Shown here: positions 1 to 5,783 of the stretch, piece after piece | Position numbering within the stretch: the first letter of the stretch is position 1 | Layout: each line of letters starts with the position of its first letter | Source: an uncultured Sulfurovum sp. | GTDB lineage: Bacteria; Campylobacterota; Campylobacteria; Campylobacterales; Sulfurovaceae | Length of the DNA: 5,816 bases | NCBI GenBank assembly: GCA_902727905.1 | Contig: CACVAR010000186.1 | Location: 1 to 5,816 of the forward strand | Direction of reading: 5' to 3' | Notes under the pieces: model-generated | The model's input: only the letters and a program-made list of their open reading frames with translations | The model's database searches: none | What the model was told of the DNA's origin: nothing | Program-made: the position numbers and the translations under genes

Positions 1-842
1 ACTTCCTCAACAAATTCTGCCAACAAGACTTTAAAGCTTTTTCCATATTGCTTTTTAAACATTGCTGAGGTAAAAAAAGGAAAAGGCTGAGTTGCAAATG
101 TCTTAAAGTAACCATTCACTTTTTCTACGCCGTACCTTTCAACTAAAAACTGTTGAAAGAACCCTCCTATTAAGTAAAACTTTTCACCATAAGGAAACTC
201 TAACGTTGGATTAATCATTAGTTCTGGTTTAATTTCACCAGCATTGGCAAATACTACAAGTTCAGCCAATGCATAACCAGAGAAAAGTCGTCCACCATTA
301 CCAAAACGGGACTCATTCATTACCCCATTACCTTCAAGAATAAAATTGTTTTCTAAAATATTAGGTAAAGGAAACAGAGGTAAAGGTCCTACAAAAGAGA
401 CTGGACTATTACCTAAAATTTTATGACTTATTTTTGAAAGCGTATTCTCTTTAGCATTTAAATGAAAATTATGTGCCGTCTCATGAATAAGTAAAGTTTT
501 TAACCATGAAGAACTGGAAAAATAATCTATATAAGTAGCCCCAGCCCCATAAAGAATCTGTGTATTAAATGGAATTTGTGTGGAAAAGCCATTCGCAATT
601 TGGTTGTTACTTGAAGCTAAACCAACATGTGTTTTGTCATCCAGTTCATAGCCAAACTCTTTTTCATATCTATCTATGATGGCTTCTTGATAATCCTTGA
701 TTTTAGACATCAAAGGAGCATGTTCTTCTGTATAAATATAGGATAACTCATCGGTATCTGAAATAAGATACTCATCAGGCACAACCACAGCTGACCAAAG
801 AGAAGAGAAGGAAAGAAAAAAAAGAAAAAAACTCTTGTGCAT
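1..842 (-). CDS. Exported HExxH metallopeptidase-like protein (peptidase MA-like), C-terminus cut off by window edge
   Basis: Reading leftward from ATG at 842, the frame stays open to the window edge, giving 280 residues with no stop. Residues 1-18 look like a Sec signal peptide: MHK, then the hydrophobic run FFLFFLSFSSL, and a likely cleavage after WSA, so the protein should act outside the cytoplasm. A zinc-protease motif HETAH lies at residues 120-124 within LLIHETAHNFH. Residues 169-171 (LEG) within a stretch ending NES resemble the downstream glutamate ligand of gluzincins, with E170 the candidate third ligand. A GNGGRL segment follows, as in peptidase MA-like proteins. The family call is from motif memory; substrate is unknown. 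The start is supported by the signal peptide and by AAGG about seven bases upstream, inside the end of the preceding ATPase gene. Only one base separates that gene's stop from this ATG, so the two are probably co-transcribed and translationally coupled. Confidence 0.75.
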   Translation of the reverse strand, partial: MHKSFFLFFLSFSSLWSAVVVPDEYLISDTDELSYIYTEEHAPLMSKIKDYQEAIIDRYEKEFGYELDDKTHVGLASSNNQIANGFSTQIPFNTQILYGAGATYIDYFSSSSWLKTLLIHETAHNFHLNAKENTLSKISHKILGNSPVSFVGPLPLFPLPNILENNFILEGNGVMNESRFGNGGRLFSGYALAELVVFANAGEIKPELMINPTLEFPYGEKFYLIGGFFQQFLVERYGVEKVNGYFKTFATQPFPFFTSAMFKKQYGKSFKVLLAEFVEE

Positions 843-843
843 C

Positions 844-2577
844 TTAAACCTTAAAACCCATACTTTTTGCTCCATCAAAAGATGAACCTAACTCTTTTTC
901 TATCTCCGATAAAAAGTCTTTCATGGTAAAAACACTTTCATCTTTTACAGCAACCATGTAAGCTGTATTACGAACTACTAGGTTTATTTGTCCTCCAGTT
1001 AGTTCATGTCGTGCTAAGGCATCCACATCAAAGCCCTCTTCATAATCTGCGTTTTCAGGTAACATAAAATGCCAAAGACGATTTCGCTGTTTTTTTCCTG
1101 GCTTTTTAAACTCAATTTTGTAGTTAAAACGTCTTGAAAATGCCTTGTCTATGTTATCAAGTAAATTAGTAGTTGCAATTAATATTCCTTCAAATTGTTC
1201 TATCTGCTCTAAGAAGATATTTTGCATTTGATTGTGCATTTTGTCTGCTGATGAACCTGTACCTTGCGTTCGAGAACTCAAAAACTGATCAGCTTCATTT
1301 AAAAGTAAGATTGGGTCAACTTTTGCTTTTTTGCTTAATGACTTAAAATCATCAAAAATCTTACGGACATTCTTTTCACTCTCTCCTACATACATTGACA
1401 AAATCTTAGAACAGTCAAATGACAAGATAGGTCGTTTTAATGTTTTTGCCAACGACACAGCTGTCATGGTTTTACCTGTTCCCGGATGTCCATAAAATAT
1501 TATTCGTGCATCAATCCCTTTACGTTTGTCTTTAATACCCCAAGCTTTTAACTTTGCATAAACATCTTTATCTAATTGTTTTATGATTGTATCAAGTACT
1601 TCTCGTGTTTTTGGATGAAGTACCACATCACTTAAGTCTGTGGTCGGTTCTAAGTACTCAAATAGTTCTTGTTCTTCTACTAATTTGTCAAGTTTTAACT
1701 TAGTCACTTCTTTCTTCTTATTGGGATGAATTATTTTTTGTAAAATATCCTCTTGTAAATAAAATGAACGTGAAATACCCCCAAACATATTGAGTATCTC
1801 TTCATAGTCAATAATGTTTTTGTTAATAAGTTTTGAACCATCCTCAAGTAAAGAACGGTTTCTTATTTTGTCATATTCATCAACTGAAATAATCTCAATA
1901 AGTGTATTCATGTCTCTAAACTGACCCTCACCACCAGAATACTCTTCTTTTAACAGTGCTAGAAAAATACGTTGCTCTTTTTCATTAAATTCATGCTCTT
2001 TAAAAAACTCTTCTACGACAATGGGTTCTTCTGTAATTTTCAAACGTTCAACAATACGCCCAGAAAGCAATACCAGCTTACTTTTCAAACGACCTTCAGA
2101 AAGTGAATTTTCAAGAAACCCCTGTTTAGAGGTCGACATTTTATGCACCAGTTCAATCACATCAAATTGATCTTGTAAATACTCTAAATGATCGGTATAA
2201 GGTTTAATATCAGGTAAAGAAATTTCTAATGACCCTTCTTCAAGTAAACGTAAAAGACTCATAGTAGGCGCAACAGAAGTATTTAAAACTTCGAGTTTTG
2301 AAACCTCTTGTACTTTTATTTGCCCAAAAGAAATCTGAACAATCCAACCCATGTCCATTAACTTCTTAATTACTGAAAGATAATTTAAGTAGTCGTAGCT
2401 CTCATATTCAAAATTATCTTGAAGAATATCAAGAACAGCTGTCTCTTCAATCCCTTTAACATAACGTCTACAAATATATTGTAAAATTTTTGCTTCTTGT
2501 CGAGTACATTTTAAATGGGGAAAAATTTTTGCTTTGGTAACATTTTTTGCTTCTATAAAATTTATTAGATATTTCAA
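844..2577 (-). CDS. AAA+ ATPase with long N-terminal region and Asn-variant Walker B
   Basis: This is a 577-residue cytoplasmic protein with no signal peptide or membrane segment. The C-terminal AAA+ module is clear: Walker A GHPGTGKT (363-370), a pore-loop-like segment MYVGESEKNVR (395-405), Walker B ILLLNEAD (423-430), sensor 1 N471 in ATTN, arginine-finger candidates R482/R483 in FSRRF, and a sensor-2 region GGQI (528-531). The first Walker B acidic residue, normally Asp, is N427, while catalytic E428 is kept. Residues 1-310 carry no motif I can name; about 22-85 is helix-rich and ends in KKLMDMGWIVQI, reminiscent of a winged helix (inference). Such single-module ATPases usually form hexamers that remodel proteins; no partner can be named from sequence. 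Translation starts at TTG (2577-2575), supported by AGGA seven bases upstream and by the lack of a nearby in-frame ATG. It heads an operon with the exported peptidase-like gene. Confidence 0.9.
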   Translation of the reverse strand: MKYLINFIEAKNVTKAKIFPHLKCTRQEAKILQYICRRYVKGIEETAVLDILQDNFEYESYDYLNYLSVIKKLMDMGWIVQISFGQIKVQEVSKLEVLNTSVAPTMSLLRLLEEGSLEISLPDIKPYTDHLEYLQDQFDVIELVHKMSTSKQGFLENSLSEGRLKSKLVLLSGRIVERLKITEEPIVVEEFFKEHEFNEKEQRIFLALLKEEYSGGEGQFRDMNTLIEIISVDEYDKIRNRSLLEDGSKLINKNIIDYEEILNMFGGISRSFYLQEDILQKIIHPNKKKEVTKLKLDKLVEEQELFEYLEPTTDLSDVVLHPKTREVLDTIIKQLDKDVYAKLKAWGIKDKRKGIDARIIFYGHPGTGKTMTAVSLAKTLKRPILSFDCSKILSMYVGESEKNVRKIFDDFKSLSKKAKVDPILLLNEADQFLSSRTQGTGSSADKMHNQMQNIFLEQIEQFEGILIATTNLLDNIDKAFSRRFNYKIEFKKPGKKQRNRLWHFMLPENADYEEGFDVDALARHELTGGQINLVVRNTAYMVAVKDESVFTMKDFLSEIEKELGSSFDGAKSMGFKV

Positions 2578-2605
2578 TGTCTATTCCTAAATAGTTATTT
2601 AAATT

Positions 2606-2611
2606 ATTATA
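2606..2611 (-). promoter_or_regulatory. Proximal -10 box of the ATPase operon
   Basis: The minus strand reads TATAAT, preceded by the T-rich run GATTTTTTTTAGC, the pattern of vegetative promoters in Campylobacterota, which have little -35 conservation. The expected transcription start is near 2599, giving a leader of about 22 bases before the TTG start at 2577. No TTGACA-like -35 is present. Confidence 0.5.
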
Positions 2612-2655
2612 GCTAAAAAAAATCAGAAGTTTTGAAAATATTTTGAAGTTTGGAC

Positions 2656-2768
2656 AACTCTCAACGGTCTCTTTTAAGGAGTCTAGGGAAATAGGGAGTA
2701 TAGATTATGAAGTCAAAAGTCATCGCATGAGAGCCACTAAAAAAAGGGAAAAATAATGTAACTCTCAT
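2656..2768 (-). repeat. TGAGAG / CTCTCA / TGAGAG repeat triad, potential alternative hairpins
   Basis: On the minus strand, ATGAGAG (2768-2762) can pair with CTCTCAT (2733-2727), seven bases with a loop of 28. The same CTCTCA (2733-2728) can instead pair with the second TGAGAG (2663-2658). The two TGAGAGTT copies are identical over eight bases. These pairings are mutually exclusive, as in attenuators or riboswitch-like leaders, but stems this short can also arise by chance. I recognise no known RNA family. Confidence 0.35.
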
Positions 2769-2774
2769 AGGAAT

Positions 2775-2783
2775 ATTATAGCA
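2775..2783 (-). promoter_or_regulatory. Extended -10 (TGCTATAAT), possible distal promoter with long leader toward the ATPase gene
   Basis: The minus strand reads TGCTATAAT, a perfect extended -10 (TGnTATAAT). T-rich blocks lie upstream on that strand. Initiation near 2768 would place the ATGAGAG half of the repeat triad at the very 5' end of the transcript. The result would be either a leader of about 190 bases for the ATPase operon or a separate small RNA. There is no transcript evidence. Confidence 0.45.
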
Positions 2784-2889
2784 ATTAATTCTATAAAAAT
2801 ATAGAAAAAACCTAATTATTTTAATTTTTTCTTAAAAAATAAATCTTAATATACATTTTATATTATACAATATACAGAGAAGCATCTAT

Positions 2890-2895
2890 TATAAT
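2890..2895 (+). promoter_or_regulatory. -10 box of the nuclease-like gene
   Basis: The plus strand reads TATAAT in a strongly A+T-rich context without a recognisable -35, the usual look of a vegetative promoter in this group. Initiation near 2902 would give a leader of about 44 bases that includes the AAAGGAATAGA ribosome-binding site (2931-2941) and ends at the TTG start at 2946. Confidence 0.45.
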
Positions 2896-2932
2896 TAATA
2901 TGGTTAATATCTGTTAACTATTTTAGAAGTAA

Positions 2933-2948
2933 AGGAATAGAACAGTTG
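2933..2948 (+). promoter_or_regulatory. Ribosome-binding site that fixes a TTG start
   Basis: AGGAATAGA (2933-2941) lies just upstream of TTG (2946-2948). The first in-frame ATG after this is codon 31, which would remove a conserved-looking N-terminal helix, so the TTG start is preferred. The same nine bases occur on the other strand at 2588-2580, in front of the TTG start of the ATPase gene. Confidence 0.65.
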
Positions 2949-4430
2949 AAAAACAGTGGTTTTAACAATGAAAAAAAAATTATTAACGCACTAAATCAAA
3001 AATATTTTCACCAATTAAATAAAAACTTAAAGCGTATGATAAAAAAAAGTTTTAAAGCATATGAAGGAATAATCCATTGTAAACTACTAGCTGGAACGAA
3101 TAAAAGTGATATTTTCATTAAAATAGGTAATGAATCACATACCTACTCTATTAAAATGGGTAGAGGTAATAGTATCCATCAAGAACCCCTAGATAAATTC
3201 TTAAATTTTTTAGAAGCAGAGTATGCCCTTAAAGATGAGACTAAAGAGAACCTTCAACGTTTTATTTGGGCAGATGGAACGACAAATGGTACAGGAGATA
3301 TCAAAGAAAGAATCTCATCTCGAAAGTTTAAAAAAAGAAATCCCCAACGTATCCAAGAGATGCAAACTTATTTTGACACATTAAAAGAACCACTTATAGA
3401 ACGTTTTTTAATTCAAGGTATAAAATCAGAATCTTCAGCTGAATTCATCTACTATGGTACGGTTAGAAAAGGCGTTGTCTGTAAAAGTACAGATGTACTC
3501 GACTGGGTTAGCAAACACAATGCAAAAGGTGTGCTACATATAGGTAAACTCACCTTTCAAGCGTGGAACCGAAACCTAAAAGGAAAAAAGAAGGCTGAAA
3601 AGAAACGAGGCATCATTCAACTAAAATGGGGTGGTCTTAAAAAAGACATTCAAAAGATAGCCAAAGTCAATTTAGGAAAACAACAAGAGATAGACTTTGT
3701 AAAAACACTTAATGAGAAAGAGAACTTATCTTACTGGGCAACCTTAAGGCTAAATCCAAGTAATCACTATGCCATACATGTCAAATACCAAAAATATGGA
3801 ACAATCAACCAGCAAAAAGTATGGGCAAAAGCTGATGCTTTCATAGCCAAAGGAGATATTCCCAAAAACTATCTCAAACTCAATCATTTCTTTCTAAATG
3901 AAGATGCTATGAAAACATTTAATCTCATACCCATCAAACATACTGGTATCTCTATTAAACAAGAAGACTCTAGCCAGTACCAAATCTTAAAAATGGCACC
4001 TTCTACCTTTAAAAAGCTCTTTAACTCAAACATATTAGGTGCAGGTGCTTCTGTTTATTATAAAAAGAAGAAAAAGTTGGTTTTAAACAAAGCAATTTTA
4101 AGGGGCTGGAACATAGATGAAAAGGACTTTTTTACCTACTATAATGAGAAACTAAACCTAAACATTAATTCTGTGACAGATAGTAAATGTCAAAAATGTC
4201 TCAAACAAATTAAACGTTATGCGAAAAAAGAGATTATAAGAATCATCAAAAAAGAGAAGTCTTTGTCTGACTTTGTTTTCTTAGGTATTGGAAATTTCCA
4301 AGAGCCTTTTACAGCTCCTTGGCTTTTTGAAGAGGGAGAATTTAAAAAGAACCATCAAATACCTTTTACCATCACAACAGGTTCTGGACGAAGTAGAGGA
4401 AAATACAGTATTGTGGTGAAACCTAAATAG
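2946..4430 (+). CDS. Putative nuclease with two PD-(D/E)XK-like halves
   Basis: This 494-residue protein has no signal peptide or membrane helix and is strongly basic, with 76 lysines. I do not know a named family for the whole protein. The N-terminal half has E9, KSD (D55) and SIK (68-70), followed by a HQEPLDKF segment (78-85), then WNRNL and IQLKWGG (207-230). The C-terminal half repeats the order: E248 in QQEIDF, KAD (D297) in KADAF, SIK (336-338), then YQILKM and TF (345-355). D followed by xxK on the next strand is the core of restriction-endonuclease-like folds; both halves have Ser where the second acidic residue is usual. A lone CxxC (415-418) and a GSGRSRG segment (479-485) near the C-terminus may contact nucleic acid. 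DNA cleavage is inferred. It faces away from the AAA+ gene and ends one base from the yraN stop. Alternatives: a nuclease fold that has lost activity, or a DNA-binding protein. Confidence 0.6.
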   Translation: MKNSGFNNEKKIINALNQKYFHQLNKNLKRMIKKSFKAYEGIIHCKLLAGTNKSDIFIKIGNESHTYSIKMGRGNSIHQEPLDKFLNFLEAEYALKDETKENLQRFIWADGTTNGTGDIKERISSRKFKKRNPQRIQEMQTYFDTLKEPLIERFLIQGIKSESSAEFIYYGTVRKGVVCKSTDVLDWVSKHNAKGVLHIGKLTFQAWNRNLKGKKKAEKKRGIIQLKWGGLKKDIQKIAKVNLGKQQEIDFVKTLNEKENLSYWATLRLNPSNHYAIHVKYQKYGTINQQKVWAKADAFIAKGDIPKNYLKLNHFFLNEDAMKTFNLIPIKHTGISIKQEDSSQYQILKMAPSTFKKLFNSNILGAGASVYYKKKKKLVLNKAILRGWNIDEKDFFTYYNEKLNLNINSVTDSKCQKCLKQIKRYAKKEIIRIIKKEKSLSDFVFLGIGNFQEPFTAPWLFEEGEFKKNHQIPFTITTGSGRSRGKYSIVVKPK

Positions 4431-4431
4431 T

Positions 4432-4776
4432 TTACATCGTAACATTTTCCAGAAACTCTACCTCACCCCAACGAACTAACACCAAATCTATAGAGAACTC
4501 CATGTCTACATTATGTGTTTGCATATAGTAGTAAGCTGAGTTAATCATCTTACGTTGTTTACTTGCTGTAAAATTATAAACAGGGTCAAAATCAGCCTGA
4601 GAAGATTTAACCTCGATAAAGTGTAATACCCCATCACGCATCGCAATAATATCAATCTCACCCAGCTTACGCGCATAATAATTACGTGCCACTATGGAAA
4701 AACCTTCAGCTTCTAAGAAAGTAAGTGCAAGTTCTTCGTTTCTATCACCAATTAGTCTGTTAAGTTCATTTCGCAT
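4432..4776 (-). CDS. yraN: UPF0102 family protein YraN, nuclease-fold
   Basis: This 114-residue cytoplasmic protein fits the usual UPF0102 length of about 110-130. Family signatures are seen in order: GDRNEELALTFLEAEGF (10-26), RN at 31-32, GEIDIIA (39-45), HFIEVKSS (52-59), K73 and a C-terminal EFLENV. D42, E55 and K57 form the (P)D-ExK pattern of Holliday-junction-resolvase-like nucleases. The cellular role of the family is not firmly established; nuclease activity here is inferred from fold. The ATG at 4776 has AGGA seven bases upstream. The gene is transcribed alone in this window, with a -10 box close to its start. Its 3' end meets the nuclease-like gene head-on with one base between stop codons and no visible terminator, so the two transcripts are likely to overlap. 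Confidence 0.92.
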   Translation of the reverse strand: MRNELNRLIGDRNEELALTFLEAEGFSIVARNYYARKLGEIDIIAMRDGVLHFIEVKSSQADFDPVYNFTASKQRKMINSAYYYMQTHNVDMEFSIDLVLVRWGEVEFLENVTM

Positions 4777-4799
4777 GAGGTATCCTTTATTTTTATTTC

Positions 4800-4805
4800 A
4801 TTATA
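4800..4805 (-). promoter_or_regulatory. -10 box of yraN
   Basis: The minus strand reads TATAAT. The start codon is about 24 bases downstream, implying a leader of roughly 17 bases that contains AAAGGA. No -35 consensus is seen, as is common in this lineage. Confidence 0.5.
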
Positions 4806-4828
4806 GAATACTTTTTATTATATATAGG

Positions 4829-4857
4829 TAAAAATATTTCAAAATGAAATATTTTTA
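4829..4857. repeat. Perfect 13-bp inverted repeat with 3-base loop
   Basis: TAAAAATATTTCA (4829-4841) and TGAAATATTTTTA (4845-4857) are exact complements around AAA. The repeat sits in the divergent spacer just upstream of the yraN -10 box. It could be a repressor operator for either gene or a cruciform-prone element. Almost all pairs are A-T, so an RNA hairpin here would be weak. Confidence 0.6.
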
Positions 4858-4874
4858 AAATAACTAAAGAAGCT

Positions 4875-4897
4875 ATTTTGTATCAAAAATACAAGAT
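4875..4897. repeat. Imperfect 9-bp inverted repeat upstream of the small Cys-rich gene
   Basis: ATTTTGTAT (4875-4883) and ATACAAGAT (4889-4897) are complementary except for one G-T position, separated by CAAAA. It lies about 100 bases upstream of the 83-residue gene and could be a transcription-factor site. A further pair, GGTAAAAATA (4827-4836) and TATTTTTACC (4923-4932), brackets it. In DNA this A+T-rich some such repeats are expected by chance. Confidence 0.3.
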
Positions 4898-4944
4898 AAA
4901 CTAATTCGGACTATTTTTATCCTATTTTTACCAAAAGTCAAGAT

Positions 4945-4990
4945 TATATTAAGCATAATCAAGTATTATCCAAAAAAATAACAACAAGGA
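4945..4990 (+). promoter_or_regulatory. Probable promoter region and ribosome-binding site of the small Cys-rich gene
   Basis: TATATT (4945-4950) and CATAAT (4954-4959) are both possible -10 boxes, with the T-rich stretch at 4912-4929 upstream; I cannot choose between them. AAGGA (4986-4990) is five bases before the ATG at 4996 and is a good ribosome-binding site. Confidence 0.3.
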
Positions 4991-4995
4991 TTTAT

Positions 4996-5247
4996 ATGTC
5001 AACAATTAACATAGATAGAGAATGTGGATGTTTTAGAAGAAGTAACTTAGAGAACAATAAAAGTTTTGAATCTAAAGACGATGCATTAATGGAAGCACAA
5101 GCAATGGTAAATCACATGAACTCAAAGTTTTGTAAAAAACATGCTTTTGCATTAAGTGAGTCTGGTGACAACTTTAGCATTACTATGGGTCAACCAGCAC
5201 AAGCAGCACCAACTGGTGGATGTTGTGGTGGTGGTCACTGTGACTAA
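4996..5247 (+). CDS. 83-residue protein with Cys/Gly-rich, probably metal-binding tail
   Basis: I do not recognise a named family. The protein is small and soluble, with no signal peptide. It has CGC near the N-terminus (C10, C12), a middle cysteine in FCKKH (C46, H49), and a tail with C76, C77, H81 and C82 in CCGGGHC. The middle part (about 25-50) looks helical; the tail after residue 65 is Ala/Pro/Gly-rich and probably flexible. Such Cys/His/Gly tails are typical of proteins that hold or hand over metals such as Ni, Cu, Zn or Fe-S components; a specific metal or partner cannot be read from sequence. Start and ribosome-binding site are clear. It is a single-gene unit, divergent from yraN, and ends at an intrinsic terminator-like stem. 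Confidence 0.8.
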   Translation: MSTINIDRECGCFRRSNLENNKSFESKDDALMEAQAMVNHMNSKFCKKHAFALSESGDNFSITMGQPAQAAPTGGCCGGGHCD

Positions 5248-5280
5248 GCCTTAGGCTTTCACAGCTAGGCTTGATTTTTT
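5246..5280 (+). terminator. Intrinsic terminator of the small Cys-rich gene
   Basis: AAGCCTTAG (5246-5254) can pair with CTAGGCTT (5265-5272), eight pairs with one bulged T, closing a 10-base loop. The stem is followed by GA and six T (5275-5280). It begins within the stop codon of the small gene. A compact palindrome AAGCCT-T-AGGCTT (5246-5258) is an alternative fold of the same bases. Confidence 0.6.
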
Positions 5281-5288
5281 CAAGCCTA
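5266..5288. terminator. Stem-loop at the yajQ 3' end
   Basis: TAGGCTTGA (5266-5274) and TCAAGCCTA (5280-5288) are exact complements around five T. On the minus strand the stem starts with the TAG stop codon of yajQ. No T-tract follows on that strand, so it may stabilise or mark the yajQ mRNA end rather than terminate classically. It shares bases with the plus-strand terminator, so only one of the folds can form on a given strand. Confidence 0.45.
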
Positions 5289-5783
5289 CTTAAAGTTCCC
5301 AAAAACAAGAGGAGCTTTTAAATCAAGCGTCTTCACCTCTTTCATTACAGCCTGTAAATCATCTATCTTTTTTCCAGTTACACGAACTTCATCACCCTGA
5401 ATTGATGGTGTTACTTTAATTTTCATCGCTTTAATGGCTTTAACAATCTCTTTGGCTTCATCTTTTTCAATGCTATCTACTATCTTATAAATAACCTTCA
5501 TGTTTCCACCAGAGATTCCCTCAGTTTTTACCTCTTCAAGTGACTTCCCTGCTATGTCTCTTTTAATCAGTTTAGAAATCAGTATGTCTTTTAATGCGTC
5601 TATCTTTTGGTCACTCGAAGAACTCAGTGAAACTATTTTTGCTTTTTCATTTAAATTTATCTCAGCTACTACCCCTTTAAAGTCAAAACGGTTTGCCAAC
5701 TCTTTTTGCGCCATAATGATGGCATTTTTCATCTCCATCATGTCTAACTTTGCTGAAATATCAAAATAATGGTCTTTTGCCAT
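5286..5783 (-). CDS. yajQ: YajQ family (UPF0234) nucleotide-binding protein
   Basis: At 165 residues it is full length for UPF0234 (usually about 160-165). Family signatures are FDIS (7-10) near the N-terminus, NRFDFKG (31-37), a middle KLIKRDI segment (71-77), QGDEVRVTGKKIDDLQ (129-144) and a C-terminal GNFK. The fold is two ferredoxin-like domains, in the cytoplasm. Known members bind nucleotides, and a Xanthomonas homologue is reported as a cyclic-di-GMP effector that works with a LysR-type regulator; whether this copy binds c-di-GMP is inference. The start at 5783 has AAGGAA six bases upstream. It is separated from the convergent small gene by 38 bases. The right window edge lies 33 bases upstream of its start, so its promoter or operon partners cannot be judged. 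Confidence 0.95.
   Translation of the reverse strand: MAKDHYFDISAKLDMMEMKNAIIMAQKELANRFDFKGVVAEINLNEKAKIVSLSSSSDQKIDALKDILISKLIKRDIAGKSLEEVKTEGISGGNMKVIYKIVDSIEKDEAKEIVKAIKAMKIKVTPSIQGDEVRVTGKKIDDLQAVMKEVKTLDLKAPLVFGNFK

Larger units (their letters stand above)
2578..2945. other. Divergent 368-bp intergenic region between ATPase and nuclease-like genes
   Basis: No credible protein-coding gene lies here. The left edge and the right 180 bases are very A+T-rich and carry TATAAT boxes for both directions. The central part (about 2645-2770) is visibly richer in G+C and contains the 8-mer AACTCTCA at 2656-2663 and 2760-2767, with its complement CTCTCA-pairing partner TGAGAG at 2728-2733. A TATAG/CTATA/TATAG set of short inverted repeats occupies 2777-2804. 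The central block could be a structured 5' leader, a small RNA, or a relic of a lost gene; sequence alone does not decide. Confidence 0.7.

Noticed and set aside
2357..2577. Internal ATG (codon 73) as the ATPase start
   Set aside because: The TTG at 2577 has a well-placed ribosome-binding site and a nearby -10 box; starting at codon 73 would lose the whole N-terminal helical region.
2694..2730. Seven-codon frame (MKSKVIA) with GGGAG eight bases upstream of its ATG, as a possible leader peptide
   Set aside because: It is too short to judge, has no run of regulatory codons, and no promoter is visible just upstream on the plus strand.
2645..2770. Known structural RNA (6S, SRP RNA, tmRNA or a named riboswitch)
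   Set aside because: None of the conserved core sequences of these RNAs can be found; only short complementary repeats are present.
844..4430. Restriction-modification system
   Set aside because: No methyltransferase motifs or specificity subunit occur in the window, and the nuclease assignment itself is inferred.
5500..5769. Plus-strand open frame of 89 codons
   Set aside because: It lies wholly inside yajQ on the opposite strand; its product has no recognisable features and the yajQ frame is clearly the real one.
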